DNA from: Clostridia bacterium
Lineage (GTDB): Bacteria > Bacillota > Clostridia > Oscillospirales > CAG-272
Length of the DNA: 51,099 nt
Assembly: GCA_017453205.1 (NCBI GenBank)
Contig: JAFTKO010000017.1
Location: forward strand, 1 to 51,099
Direction: 5' to 3'
The position numbers and the translations under genes were made by a program. The notes under the pieces are model-generated. The model ran no database searches. It was not told the origin of the DNA and was given only the letters and a program-made list of their open reading frames with translations. How positions within the stretch are numbered: the stretch's first letter is position 1; the number at the start of each line of letters is the position of its first letter. Positions 26,787 to 35,548 of the stretch are shown here, piece after piece.

Positions 26787-28088
26787 ATGAAAAAAGCGGG
26801 ATGGAGATGTGGCTTGGCGGCGTTGGCGGGCGCGGTTTGTTTATCGGCAGGGGGGATAATCTGTGCGGCAGAGACTGAGGAGATCCCTGTGGTTTCCTAT
26901 GGTTTGCATGTGCTCTCCGCGGCAACCGACATGGCGGTGTCGGCCCCCGTAGGGAATGAGGTGGTTTTCTCAGCGGAGGCTTTTGCACGTGCGCTCAATC
27001 TTTCCAAGGTGGACTATATCACTGTCAAGTCACTACCCGAAACAACGGCGGGAGAATTGCTGCTCGGTTCTACGCGTGTGGCGGCAGGACAGACGGTCTC
27101 CGCGCAAAATCTTGCTTACATGACCTTTTGTGCCGCAAGTGACGATTTGACACAGGCGTCCTTTACCTTTACAGCAAACGGTGGGGCGACGCCGATGATC
27201 TGTAATATTTACCTCTTGGACGAAACCAATTATACCCCCACGGTCAGCATAGCATCGGAGCTATCGCTCAATGTGTCCACACACAAGGGATTTTCGGCAT
27301 ACGGAACGCTTTCCGCATATGATCCGGACGGAGACGGGCTGATCTTTGAGATCGTTTCTTATCCGCAAAACGGTTCTTTGCAATTGACCGACAGTACCGC
27401 GGGAAGTTATGTTTATACCCCGAGCGGGAATTACACGGGCACCGACAGCTTTTCCTACGTCGCGCGCGATAAATACGGCAATTACAGCGCGGCGGCAACC
27501 GTCAATCTCAAGGTGACGGTTGCGGGGACTTCGATCACCTATGCCGATATGGAGGGTTCGGAGGCATATAATGCCGCCTTGACCATGACCGAAACAGGTG
27601 TGATGAGCGGGACGCAAGTAGGCAATCAGTATTATTTTTATCCCCAAGAGACCGTGAGTCGCGCGGAGTTTTTGGTAATGGCAATGAATGCGGCGGGGAT
27701 TACCGCGGTACCCGCGTGTGAGGCAACCGTGTTTGCCGATGATGCCGATATTCCCGCTTCAATGAAAGGCTATGTTGCCGCCGCCTATGAAATGAACTAC
27801 ATCAGCGGCTCATTGGTGGAGGGAAAGCTTTGCTTTTTGCCGAATGAGGAGATCACACGGGCACAGGCGGCTGTGATGCTTTCCAATATTGTAGGTCTTT
27901 GCGATGTTGCCGTAACGCCCACCTTTGCGGATCATTCCGAGATCCCCGTTTGGGCAAGCGAAGCGATTTATTCTCTCAATGCCGCGGGGATCATGAACAG
28001 CCAAGCGGGCTATATTTCACCTGTTGCCAAAATCACACGTGCGCAGACCGCGCAAATGCTGGCGGCGGCAATGGCGTATGTGGAGTAA
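26787..28088 (+). CDS. Secreted SLH-domain surface protein with cadherin-like domain
   Basis: This 433-residue protein has a signal peptide ending near IICAAE. A domain at about residues 65-150 (FSAEAFARALNLS) is followed by a cadherin/VCBS-type Ig-like domain (about 165-240) with the acidic calcium motif DPDGDGLIFEI and the typical GTDSFSYVARD. At least two, probably three, S-layer homology repeats lie at about 250-433, with motifs SRAEFLVMAMNAAGI, TRAQAAVMLSNI and TRAQTAQMLAAAM. SLH repeats bind pyruvylated secondary wall polymers, anchoring it to the wall. ATG 26787 was chosen over a TTG six bases upstream. Confidence 0.85.
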   Translation: MKKAGWRCGLAALAGAVCLSAGGIICAAETEEIPVVSYGLHVLSAATDMAVSAPVGNEVVFSAEAFARALNLSKVDYITVKSLPETTAGELLLGSTRVAAGQTVSAQNLAYMTFCAASDDLTQASFTFTANGGATPMICNIYLLDETNYTPTVSIASELSLNVSTHKGFSAYGTLSAYDPDGDGLIFEIVSYPQNGSLQLTDSTAGSYVYTPSGNYTGTDSFSYVARDKYGNYSAAATVNLKVTVAGTSITYADMEGSEAYNAALTMTETGVMSGTQVGNQYYFYPQETVSRAEFLVMAMNAAGITAVPACEATVFADDADIPASMKGYVAAAYEMNYISGSLVEGKLCFLPNEEITRAQAAVMLSNIVGLCDVAVTPTFADHSEIPVWASEAIYSLNAAGIMNSQAGYISPVAKITRAQTAQMLAAAMAYVE

Positions 28089-28114
28089 ATGAAAGTTTGC
28101 GCGTTTTTCAAAAT

Positions 28115-28147
28115 AAAAAAGACTGCATTCATCGTGCAGTCTTTTTT
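28115..28147 (+). terminator. Rho-independent terminator
   Basis: AAAAAAGACTGCA and TGCAGTCTTTTTT arms around TTCATCG; a strong terminator of the SLH-protein transcript. Confidence 0.92.
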
Positions 28148-28193
28148 ATTTTCTCAAAAAACACAAATAACAAAATAAAACCATAAAAATATG

Positions 28194-28222
28194 TTGACAA
28201 ATGTGGTTGCTCGTGGTAAAAT
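28194..28222 (+). promoter_or_regulatory. Promoter of the phosphoesterase-DeoR-MFS operon
   Basis: TTGACA (28194-28199) and TAAAAT (28217-28222) with a 17-base spacer, 40 bases before the start codon. It lacks the 21-bp direct repeats seen at four other promoters in this window. Confidence 0.8.
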
Positions 28223-28262
28223 AAGGATGTGATAGCAAAGAAAATGTTAGGAGGGACTTTTT

Positions 28263-29282
28263 ATGTCAAAAGAGCAATCCGAAAATATTCCGTCGATCCT
28301 TGATTTGAACCGCGACGTGGAGCCGTTTGTGATCCAAGGCTCCGCTACGCGAACCAAATTTTTTAAAAGTAAGTTCGATGACCGTTTTGCTCCGCTTCAA
28401 TTTGTGCATTTCTCGGATATTCATGCAGTTCCCGAGCTGTGGGACCGCATGGTGGAGTATGTCAACCATTACAGCGATTATATTTCCTTTGCCCTCCATA
28501 CGGGCGACTATTGCGGTGCTTCACAGGCGCAGTATGTCGATTTTTACGCCGAGGGTACACCGTGCCTTCGCCCCATTCTCAATTGTGTCGGTAATCACGA
28601 TACCGTGATACGTGAGGAGGGTATCTATTACAAGCAGTCCAAAGAGAGCGCATACCGTTTGCTCTTCAATCATACCGATGGGTGGGATGTGAACTTTTTG
28701 GAGTGTGAGAGCTCCATGACTTATTACAAGGATTTTCCCGAGTCAAATCTCCGTTTGATCGTTCTTGATCAATACTATGACATCGAGCTTCAGACCGAAT
28801 GGCTGACAGAACGCCTTGACGATGCGCGTCAAAAGAAGCTGTGTGTGATTACCGCGATGCATGAGCCGACCGATTTTATCAATGATACTTATCAAGTGAC
28901 CTTTCATTCGATCAACGATTATGAGGGACTCAGCGGCAGACCGCGCCATCAAGCTTTTGAGGAACCGATTGCCGATTTTATTGCAAAAGGAGGCGCCTTC
29001 ATTTGTAATTTGGTGGGGCATGAGCATCACGACCTGTTTGGCTTGACCGACGCGGGAGTGTTGAATGTCGCGGTTCCGTCGGCAACCAACTGGGCGGGGT
29101 GGTGCGATGGCAAGCGTGTCAGAGGTACACGTACCTACGATTGCTTCAATGTGGTCAGCGTGGATGCCAATCTCGGGCTCCTTAAGCTTGTCCGCGTGGG
29201 TGACAACGCCGATCATTATTTGCGCATCAAGCGCGTGCTGTGCTACGATTATGTCAACAAAAAAGTGATTTTTAACGGCTGA
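28263..29282 (+). CDS. Calcineurin-like metallophosphoesterase
   Basis: This 339-residue cytoplasmic protein has a complete metal site: FSDIH (Asp52, His54), HTGDY (Asp82), GNHD (Asn111, His112), a later AMHEP histidine, and GHEHHD. It should hydrolyse a phosphomono- or diester; substrate unknown. It is larger than the two 235-residue paralogues at 33545 and 45922 and belongs to a different branch. It opens a three-gene operon with a DeoR regulator and an MFS transporter, so its substrate is probably what that transporter imports. GGAGGG precedes the ATG. Confidence 0.85.
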   Translation: MSKEQSENIPSILDLNRDVEPFVIQGSATRTKFFKSKFDDRFAPLQFVHFSDIHAVPELWDRMVEYVNHYSDYISFALHTGDYCGASQAQYVDFYAEGTPCLRPILNCVGNHDTVIREEGIYYKQSKESAYRLLFNHTDGWDVNFLECESSMTYYKDFPESNLRLIVLDQYYDIELQTEWLTERLDDARQKKLCVITAMHEPTDFINDTYQVTFHSINDYEGLSGRPRHQAFEEPIADFIAKGGAFICNLVGHEHHDLFGLTDAGVLNVAVPSATNWAGWCDGKRVRGTRTYDCFNVVSVDANLGLLKLVRVGDNADHYLRIKRVLCYDYVNKKVIFNG

Positions 29283-29298
29283 GAAAAGAGGATGAAGA

Positions 29299-30120
29299 AT
29301 GTTATCAGACCAAAGACAGTACGAAATGACCGAATGGATTTTGCGAGAGGGAAAGGCTTATATTTCCGAAATGGCGGAGCATTTTGCGGTCAGTGCCGAG
29401 ACGGTACGGCGAGATTTGAACGTCATTTGCGCTGACGGAAGGATCAAAAAGGTTCACGGCGGTGCCGTTGCGGTTCGACCCTTGATGCGCGATGACAGCT
29501 ATGAGGTGCGTTTGGAAAAGCGCGTCAGAGAAAAGCGGGAGATCGGCAAACGCGCCGCACGGTTGATCGAGGACAACGATGTCATTGCGTTGGATTCGGG
29601 GACGACTGCCGAGGCATTGGCACGCGAGATCTATCATGTAAAAAATCTTTGTGTGGTCACCGCGTCGATTTCCGTGGCAAGCATTTTGTCGCAAAAAATA
29701 CAGCGTGGGGATTTTGAGGGCAAGGTCATCCTTTTGGGTGGAACCGTTGATCCGGAAACGCATATCCTTCGCGGTGGGCAGACAATATCCATGATGAAGC
29801 GTTACTTTATCGACAAGGCATTTCTCGGTGCCACCTCGGTTTCTCCCGCGGGTATCATGATGTGGAACGAGGATGACGGTCTCTTTACCGCCACGATTTT
29901 GTCACAGGCGAGAAGCGCGTATCTGTTGGCGGAAAGCGAAAAACTGGGTGAGCGAAGCTTTTATTTGGTCGCGCCTCTTGACGCGGCTGAGCTCTTGATC
30001 ACCGATAATGTGTATCCTATTTCTGCTGATATGCAGACGGCAATCGATGCCGCGGGGCTTGTGGCCGATATCGTCACCATCAACGGCATTGTGAAAAAGG
30101 ATGGTGACACGCTATCATGA
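29299..30120 (+). CDS. DeoR family transcriptional regulator
   Basis: This 273-residue protein has an N-terminal winged helix (residues 1-57) with the DeoR signature SAETVRRDLNVICADGRIKKVHGGAV. A sugar-phosphate binding domain follows, with SGTTAEALAREI and a later GATSVSPAGIMMWNEDD segment. DeoR proteins sense phosphorylated sugars or polyols. It starts 16 bases after the phosphoesterase and overlaps the MFS gene (ATGA), so it probably autoregulates this operon. Confidence 0.92.
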   Translation: MLSDQRQYEMTEWILREGKAYISEMAEHFAVSAETVRRDLNVICADGRIKKVHGGAVAVRPLMRDDSYEVRLEKRVREKREIGKRAARLIEDNDVIALDSGTTAEALAREIYHVKNLCVVTASISVASILSQKIQRGDFEGKVILLGGTVDPETHILRGGQTISMMKRYFIDKAFLGATSVSPAGIMMWNEDDGLFTATILSQARSAYLLAESEKLGERSFYLVAPLDAAELLITDNVYPISADMQTAIDAAGLVADIVTINGIVKKDGDTLS

Positions 30121-31337
30121 AGACCATCGTAAAAGATACGCGGAATGCCATCCGCATCGGTGTAACCTGTTTTTTGGCGTATCTGTCCTGTTATTTGGGA
30201 AAAAATTTGCTCAGTGCTATGATGCCGCAGCTTTTGGAGAGCGGTGTGTTTGACGACATTTCGCTGGGCAGAATGGCAAGCGTGTTTATGCTGACCTACG
30301 GCGCGGGACAGTTGATCAATGGTGTGATCGGAAATCGGATTCGGGGCAGATATATGATCGCTGTGGGCTTGCTGTTCCCGGGGATACTGATGTTTGTTTT
30401 TCCGCACTGTACAGCGGCGACAGGGGTGATCCTTTGGGGTGTGTGCGGATTTTTCAGCTCCATGCTGTGGGGGCCGATCTCACGCATGATCGGTGAGAAT
30501 ACCAAGCCCGCCGCGGGAGAGATTTTGATGACGCTGATGACCGTGGCGTCCTCGCTCGGTTCTCTTGGGACACAGGCATTGGCTGTGGTGGGCGGGATTA
30601 CGGGGAAGTATATCATCGCGTTTTACATCAGCGGAAGCCTTTTGTGCCTCATTTCGCTGTCGCTCTTTTTATATATGTTGCATTTGGAACGGATCGGCGT
30701 TGTGCAAAGCAACTGTCGAAAAGAGAATAAACACGAAACAAACGGCAGTCGCGGTCTTGCTTTTATGAGTTGGGGCTTTGTGTTTATGCTGATCTTGACT
30801 ATGCTCAACGGTGTGGTTCGCAACGCAGTTTCCTTTTGGATTCCTACTTTTTTTGTGCAGTATCTCGGCTTTTCCACCGAGTTGGCGGCGGGTGTGATGA
30901 TGATCCTGCCGTTTGTCAACATTGCGGGGCCCTTTTTCGCTCTTTGGCTGATGCGAGTGACAAAGCGCGACGAGATACAGGTTTGCCTGTGGTTATTTCT
31001 GTTGTCGGTGCCTTTGTTCGCGGTGCTGTTTTGGTGTCGCGGAGCGTTTTCTTTTTTGTCGGTGGCGGCGCTTTTTTTGGCGTCTGCCGCTATGATGGGC
31101 GTGTGCAACCTGGTGTTCAGCGTTTACGTGCTACGATACCGTGACACGGGGAAGCTTTCGGGCATTTCCGGATTTTTTGATTTTTCATCGTATATCTCGG
31201 CATCTGCCGGAAGCCTGCTGTTTACCGAGCTGATGGCGGGGAATAATTGGAACGGATTGATCTTCGGTTGGGTTCTGATCGGTTTTTTGGGAGCACTTTT
31301 TGCGTTTTTTTCTTCCAAGAGCAACCGAAAAATTTGA
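30117..31337 (+). CDS. MFS transporter, organophosphate-antiporter-like
   Basis: This 406-residue protein has about 12 membrane segments and a charged mid-loop (residues about 190-215) typical of the major facilitator superfamily. The N-terminal half (SCYLGKNLLSAMMPQLLES, then YGAGQLINGVIGNRIRGR) resembles GlpT/UhpT-type organophosphate antiporters, where a similar Y-R/K-K segment precedes the DRxNPR-type loop, but key arginines were not verified. Coupling to a DeoR regulator and a phosphoesterase suggests import of a sugar or polyol phosphate ester. Confidence 0.8.
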   Translation: MKTIVKDTRNAIRIGVTCFLAYLSCYLGKNLLSAMMPQLLESGVFDDISLGRMASVFMLTYGAGQLINGVIGNRIRGRYMIAVGLLFPGILMFVFPHCTAATGVILWGVCGFFSSMLWGPISRMIGENTKPAAGEILMTLMTVASSLGSLGTQALAVVGGITGKYIIAFYISGSLLCLISLSLFLYMLHLERIGVVQSNCRKENKHETNGSRGLAFMSWGFVFMLILTMLNGVVRNAVSFWIPTFFVQYLGFSTELAAGVMMILPFVNIAGPFFALWLMRVTKRDEIQVCLWLFLLSVPLFAVLFWCRGAFSFLSVAALFLASAAMMGVCNLVFSVYVLRYRDTGKLSGISGFFDFSSYISASAGSLLFTELMAGNNWNGLIFGWVLIGFLGALFAFFSSKSNRKI

Positions 31338-31342
31338 TAAAC

Positions 31343-31380
31343 AAAAAGGTCGTTGCAGGTTTGGTGCAACGACCTTTTTT
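31343..31380. terminator. Bidirectional terminator
   Basis: A fifteen-base arm AAAAAGGTCGTTGCA pairs with TGCAACGACCTTTTT across a seven-base loop between the convergent MFS and SGNH genes, with A and T runs on both sides. Confidence 0.92.
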
Positions 31381-31388
31381 GGGTTGTC

Positions 31389-32375
31389 TTATTTCAAATA
31401 TTTGCTCATTGCCTTGATTACGTTTTGCGCGTACAGGCAAAAGCCGAGATCATTGGGGTGAAGATATTCGTCTCTGAAATATTCGGGAAAGGGAGGAACG
31501 AGGGAAAGACCGTCGATGTGAATCATTCCATGATCTTTTGCCGCGTCGATCACGATCTGCCTTGCCTCGGCAAAGCTACCGATCGGCTTTGGATTTTGTT
31601 TGAGGTCGGCTCTCCAAATGGGAGATATGACAAAAAAGTGCTTTGCTGTGTTTTGATGAAGCGCTTTGACCGCACTGAGAAAGGCGGTGGCGTTTTGTTT
31701 CATATCGTCAAGCGTTTGGTAGTGATTGTAGTCATTGGTGCCAAAGGAGACGACCACGGTGTCGGGCGCATAATCAATTTGATCCACGGTTCTCGGATCA
31801 AAGCGTCCGCCGCCCACACCGAGATTGAGACTTTCGGCGTTGAAAAACTCGGCGACCAAGTGTGCGTAGCAAAAGCTGTGTACCACCGAGCTGCAGCCCT
31901 GTGTGATGGAATCTCCGTAAAACACCATTTTGGAATCGTATTTATGGGGCATCACGTCGGCGCCGTCATCCAATTCAATATATTTGATTACTGCGGGATC
32001 GTTCCCTCGGGGAAAGTAGACGGTCACACGGCATTCGTCAAGCGGGTCGCCAAGCGGATCGTCAAGCTCAATCGTGGCAGGCTCGTTCTTTTTTCTGTAC
32101 TCTTTCATGTTCAGCGTCGCGCGGAGCACACCGTTGATAAAAATGTCGTAGCTTGTGCCGTTGGAGACGGCAAACCTCATGGCCTTGGAGTTTGTGTGAA
32201 AATCGAGGGCGATACCCGAGGAATATCCTGCGCGTTCGCCGAGATCGGGATGCATTTCTTTCCAAGCCGCAATTTGCTTGTCGGTACATCTTTGATAGTG
32301 TACGCCGTCCTCCTCTTCGGTCACAAAAAGCGCGCCGAAAGAGATTGCCTTGATCTGTTCAAAAGAAAGTTGCAT
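31389..32375 (-). CDS. SGNH/GDSL hydrolase with N-terminal beta-domain
   Basis: This 328-residue cytoplasmic protein has an N-terminal beta-sandwich (about 1-145, resembling the SsfX3-type domain) followed by an SGNH hydrolase. Motifs are GDSITQG (Ser156), GVGGG (Gly189), GTND (Asn214) and LHPND (His306), so the catalytic set is complete. It is probably an esterase, for example removing O-acetyl groups from sugars such as sialic acid or xylan fragments. No signal peptide. AAAGGA lies before the start at 32375. Confidence 0.87.
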   Translation of the reverse strand: MQLSFEQIKAISFGALFVTEEEDGVHYQRCTDKQIAAWKEMHPDLGERAGYSSGIALDFHTNSKAMRFAVSNGTSYDIFINGVLRATLNMKEYRKKNEPATIELDDPLGDPLDECRVTVYFPRGNDPAVIKYIELDDGADVMPHKYDSKMVFYGDSITQGCSSVVHSFCYAHLVAEFFNAESLNLGVGGGRFDPRTVDQIDYAPDTVVVSFGTNDYNHYQTLDDMKQNATAFLSAVKALHQNTAKHFFVISPIWRADLKQNPKPIGSFAEARQIVIDAAKDHGMIHIDGLSLVPPFPEYFRDEYLHPNDLGFCLYAQNVIKAMSKYLK

Positions 32376-32533
32376 TTGTCACATTCCTTTTTATGGTTTT
32401 ATTATTGAATGTATTATAACAGAAAAAAGCCCTGTTGTCAAGGCTTTGGAGCTTTGTCATGGGTAACTTTTGGAAAAAACAGCGGTCAAAAAATTGAGCG
32501 TTTGTGTATAAAATGGTTCTTTTGACCTAAACG

Positions 32534-32598
32534 TGTAAAAAAAGTTTCATTTTAAGTAAAAATTGTTTCTTGAAATCTGTCTCGCATTGCTGTATAAT
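32534..32598 (+). promoter_or_regulatory. Promoter with 21-bp tandem WGTAAA operator (site 1)
   Basis: TGTAAA (32534-32539, GTAAA at 32535) and AGTAAA (32555-32560) are exactly 21 bases apart. The second ends 9 bases before TTGAAA (32570-32575), which is 17 bases from TATAAT (32593-32598). The element TTTTA precedes the second repeat as in the other three sites. This site is the most diverged of the four. Confidence 0.7.
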
Positions 32599-32649
32599 AT
32601 AGTACATGTGAGCGAAATTTTTTGATTTGGGAAAGGATCAATGTAGCCA

Positions 32650-33504
32650 ATGAGCATCAACAGTATTTTTATGCGCTTTCCGGGCGGACTTTCCAAAGCC
32701 TTGACGCTGAGCTATGATGATGGTGTGGAGGAGGATGTGCGCCTAATCGAGATTATGAAACAGAATGGCTTGTGCGGAACCTTCAATCTGAACTCCGGCA
32801 GATTGATGACCGCTGAGGAGTACAACAAAACGCCGCGTGATTATGGAAAGCGTTTGGCGCTCAAGCAGGCGGCGGAGCTGTACGGCGTTGACGGCATAGA
32901 GCCCGCGCTCCACACATATTCTCATACACATCTCAACACACTCCCGCCCGCACAGGTGGCATATGAAGTTATGAAGGATCGCGAGCAGTTGGAAACGTTG
33001 TTTGGAAGAGTGATTCGTGGAATGGCGTATCCTTACGGTACCTATTCAGATGAGACGGTAGAGGTGTTGCGTAATTGCGGGATCTTGTATAGTCGCACCG
33101 TGATCTATACCGAGGATTTTAAAATTCCCACCGATTGGTTGCGGTTGCCCGCGACTTGCCATCACAAAAACGCGCACTTGCCCGAGTTGACGCAAAAATT
33201 TATTGAAAAGGTGCACAAGACGAACGAGCAACCGTGGCTGTTCTATCTTTGGGGACACGCGTATGAGTTTGAAAGGGATCATAACTGGGAGGTGATCGAG
33301 CGTTTTGCCGAGCAGATTGGCGGCAGAGAAGATATTTGGTATGCCACCAATGGCGGGATCTTCGAGTATATCGAGGCTTTTCAACACTTAATCTTTACCG
33401 CAGATATGATGCGCGTGCAAAACCCCACGGCAAAGGAGCTTTGGTTCTTTTTGCGTGGGCAGCTCTACAAGATCGCCGCAGGCGAGACGCTGAAATTGGA
33501 TTAA
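32650..33504 (+). CDS. Polysaccharide deacetylase (NodB-type), cytoplasmic
   Basis: This 284-residue protein has the CE4 motifs SYDDG (Asp23, Asp24) and HTYSH (His88, His92) as metal ligands, and the later AYPYGTYSDETV motif. It has no signal peptide, so a small imported sugar rather than wall polymer is the likely substrate; some relatives have no confirmed deacetylase activity. Promoter with tandem 21-bp repeats lies 52-116 bases upstream. A ribosome binding site (GGAAAGGA) is at 32631-32638. Confidence 0.85.
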   Translation: MSINSIFMRFPGGLSKALTLSYDDGVEEDVRLIEIMKQNGLCGTFNLNSGRLMTAEEYNKTPRDYGKRLALKQAAELYGVDGIEPALHTYSHTHLNTLPPAQVAYEVMKDREQLETLFGRVIRGMAYPYGTYSDETVEVLRNCGILYSRTVIYTEDFKIPTDWLRLPATCHHKNAHLPELTQKFIEKVHKTNEQPWLFYLWGHAYEFERDHNWEVIERFAEQIGGREDIWYATNGGIFEYIEAFQHLIFTADMMRVQNPTAKELWFFLRGQLYKIAAGETLKLD

Positions 33505-33542
33505 AAAAGTTGGCTCGCATTTTTTGTGAGCCAACTTTTTTT
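33503..33542. terminator. Bidirectional terminator
   Basis: AAAAAAGTTGGCTC and GAGCCAACTTTTTT arms around GCATTTTTTGT, between the convergent deacetylase and phosphoesterase-like genes. Confidence 0.9.
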
Positions 33543-33544
33543 AA

Positions 33545-34252
33545 TTAAATTTCAATAATTCTAAAATAGTCACTCTCATTTTCACACATAGAGGGGACGG
33601 AGAGATAGCGGATGCCGTCAATCACATTGTCCGCACCCTTTGGGTAATATCCTTGCAATACCAAGCGAATGCGGCCCGATTCACGAATGATCTTTTGTAC
33701 CTCCGCGAAGTTTTGCAGTGTGAATTTTGCGGGGACATTGCAGTCCAAATTTTGACAGATCAACAAAACAGCGTTTTTGGTCATTCTTAACTGCTTTTTC
33801 AGATATTCGATTTGTTGAGACGGGAGGTAAAACTCGGTTTGCTTGCGCGCCGTGTCGGTACCGTATTGCAGATCTGTGCGGTGATTTCCATTCAGTAAAA
33901 GAAACCACGAGTGATCGGTAAACACCGAGTAGGGTGTGGGGTACAGCTCCTCGCGTTCAAGGAGCTCGGCAGCTGTCACGGTGAGGTGATCTTGCGGACC
34001 GGGAACAAGGTAGAACGGGATCTCGTAGCCGCGGATCAGCTCCATTGCTTCATGGATACACTCCAGTACCTCCGGGCGTTTTTGAGAGGTCTGATCCACC
34101 AGGTTTCCCATGCAAAAGCAGAGATCGACGTTCTGTTTTTGAAACGCGATCATTGTTTCTTTCAGCTTTTTCAGCGATGGGAGTGTTTTATGTGTCTGCC
34201 CAATCGGTTTTTGTTTGCAGTAGCGAAGATCTGTAAAAATTCCGATTTTCAT
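33545..34252 (-). CDS. Metallophosphoesterase-fold protein with degenerate active site
   Basis: This 235-residue protein aligns almost without gaps with the 235-residue phosphoesterase at 45922. Metal-site residues are replaced in turn: DAH to DLR (His10 to Arg), MGDL to MGNL (Asp50 to Asn), GNHD to GPQD (Asn to Pro and His to Gln), LLHEN to ICQN (His to Cys), and GHYHKGAD to GYYPKGAD (both His lost). Only the first Asp of the set survives. The fold core (GIRYL, VLQG, KGAD) is preserved, so it is under selection as a protein but cannot bind two metals. It lies 9 bases downstream of an AraC gene on the same strand, so it may be a ligand-sensing partner. A recent pseudogene without stop codons is the alternative. 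Confidence 0.85.
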   Translation of the reverse strand: MKIGIFTDLRYCKQKPIGQTHKTLPSLKKLKETMIAFQKQNVDLCFCMGNLVDQTSQKRPEVLECIHEAMELIRGYEIPFYLVPGPQDHLTVTAAELLEREELYPTPYSVFTDHSWFLLLNGNHRTDLQYGTDTARKQTEFYLPSQQIEYLKKQLRMTKNAVLLICQNLDCNVPAKFTLQNFAEVQKIIRESGRIRLVLQGYYPKGADNVIDGIRYLSVPSMCENESDYFRIIEI

Positions 34253-34261
34253 AATATCCTC

Positions 34262-35104
34262 TCATGTCAGTTTTTTGCGAAATTCCGCAGGCGTACATTG
34301 GTAGTATTTTTTGAAAACCTCGGTGAAATATGTGGGGGAGGAAAAGCCGAGCATGTTGGAGATCTCGGATACATTGAGATCTCGCGTGCCTAAAAACTGA
34401 ATGGCCTTGTTGATGCGGATCTTGGTGAGATATTCGGAAAAATTGTGTCCGGTCAGATCCTTGAACATACGGCTGAAATAAGATTTGTTAAATCCGAGCA
34501 GATCGCTGACCGTTTGTAGGGAAATATTTTGGTTATAGTGGTCATCAAGGTAGTCAAACAACAGCTTCAGTTTTTCAAATTTGGATTCGTCGATGTCGGT
34601 TTCGGGCGAGTTCAACTGATGCTCGCGGTACATGACTCCCAAAATCTTTAAAATGTTGGCTTTTACAAACATTTCATAGTAGGGCTCGGATTTTTTGTAT
34701 TCCGAAAGGATCTCGCTGACGTAGTCGTAAATAATGTGCGATTGAAACAGCGAAATATGCGTGTCCGACATTTTGAGCAATGCCCATGCTGCGGGCATGG
34801 TGCGGAGTAGCTTGCGCGATTCAAAATCGTCAAGCCGAAAATAAACGATGTCTATGGCACCCTCGGGCGGGAGAAACTCGGTGCTGTGCTCGATATGCGC
34901 ATTGACAAACAGACAGTCCCCCTCACTCATGGGGAACTGCTTATGCTCGGCATGATAGATACAAGAACCCTTGCTGCAAATGACCAGCTCGACCTGTGGG
35001 TGAATGTGCGGGGTGGTCGGCTTGTGAAAGTAGGTTGCCTCCACATGTTGGATATTGACGGGCAGATTTTTTACGTTTGGGTTGCGTACGGAGAAAAAGG
35101 ACAT
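34262..35104 (-). CDS. AraC family transcriptional regulator
   Basis: This 280-residue regulator has an N-terminal cupin (PHIHPQVELVICSKGS, then VNAHIEHSTEF) and a C-terminal AraC HTH pair, with SLQTVSDLLGFNKSYFSRMF and the signature FSSPTYFTEVFKKYYQCTPA. Its own promoter on the minus strand (TTGACA/TATAAT, 17-base spacer, at 35154-35182) was identified. It is transcribed with the degenerate phosphoesterase and divergently from the GH2 gene, whose promoter carries tandem 21-bp repeats, making it the best local candidate to bind them. Confidence 0.92.
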   Translation of the reverse strand: MSFFSVRNPNVKNLPVNIQHVEATYFHKPTTPHIHPQVELVICSKGSCIYHAEHKQFPMSEGDCLFVNAHIEHSTEFLPPEGAIDIVYFRLDDFESRKLLRTMPAAWALLKMSDTHISLFQSHIIYDYVSEILSEYKKSEPYYEMFVKANILKILGVMYREHQLNSPETDIDESKFEKLKLLFDYLDDHYNQNISLQTVSDLLGFNKSYFSRMFKDLTGHNFSEYLTKIRINKAIQFLGTRDLNVSEISNMLGFSSPTYFTEVFKKYYQCTPAEFRKKLT

Positions 35105-35153
35105 GTCGCACCTCTGTGATTGAAATAAAGTAAAACAAAAAAACTATGTTAAT

Positions 35154-35182
35154 ATTATAACCTCAAAATCATTGTTTGTCAA
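35154..35182 (-). promoter_or_regulatory. Promoter of the araC-phosphoesterase-like operon
   Basis: On the minus strand TTGACA (35182-35177) and TATAAT (35159-35154) are separated by 17 bases, about 50 bases before the AraC start at 35104. Confidence 0.85.
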
Positions 35183-35296
35183 TAACTATATTAATTTTTT
35201 TGCTTTTTTCTTGAAAAATAAATCATAAAATATAAAAATACTTACATTTTATTTTATTTCTGTTTTTTATAAATATTTTTTAATATAATCAAAAAA

Positions 35297-35361
35297 AGTA
35301 AAAAAAACTTGATTTTATGTAAATATATATAATTGAATCGGAAAATCCGAGATGATATCAT
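35297..35361 (+). promoter_or_regulatory. Promoter with 21-bp tandem WGTAAA operator (site 2)
   Basis: AGTAAA (35297-) and TGTAAATA (35318-35325) are 21 bases apart, with CTTGATTTTA between them. TTGAAT (35333-35338) then follows 15 bases after the second W, and TATCAT (35356-35361) comes 17 bases later. Confidence 0.75.
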
Positions 35362-35442
35362 ATATTTGTGATGGGTTTGGCGGGAGATTTTGACACTTTT
35401 CTCAATGTATCGAAAACATCTGTTTTTTATCGAAAAAATACA

Positions 35443-35471
35443 TTGACATTACAATATTTCTGTGATACAAT
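35443..35471 (+). promoter_or_regulatory. Second promoter of the GH2 gene
   Basis: TTGACA (35443-35448), 17-base spacer, TACAAT (35466-35471), about 75 bases before the start codon; closer to the gene than the operator-bearing promoter. Confidence 0.8.
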
Positions 35472-35548
35472 GAACGTGCAATATCCAAAAAACTTGTTAG
35501 TAAGAGAAAAAATACCTATATATAGGGAAATTAAAGGAGGACTTTTAA

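Larger units (their letters stand above)
35105..35548. promoter_or_regulatory. Divergent AT-rich regulatory region
   Basis: No gene is seen in these 444 bases. It holds the minus-strand AraC promoter (35154-35182), the plus-strand promoter with 21-bp operator (35297-35361) and a second plus promoter TTGACA/TACAAT (35443-35471). The inverted motif AATGTATCG...ATACATT (about 35404-35444) lies just upstream of the latter. The sequence is exceptionally AT-rich. Confidence 0.8.

Noticed and set aside
28194-28222. Fifth member of the 21-bp repeat promoters
   Set aside because: No WGTAAA copy at the required 15-base distance from the -35 box.
31353-32408. Plus-strand 351-codon open frame
   Set aside because: It lies exactly opposite the SGNH hydrolase, which has complete catalytic motifs; the opposite frame has none.
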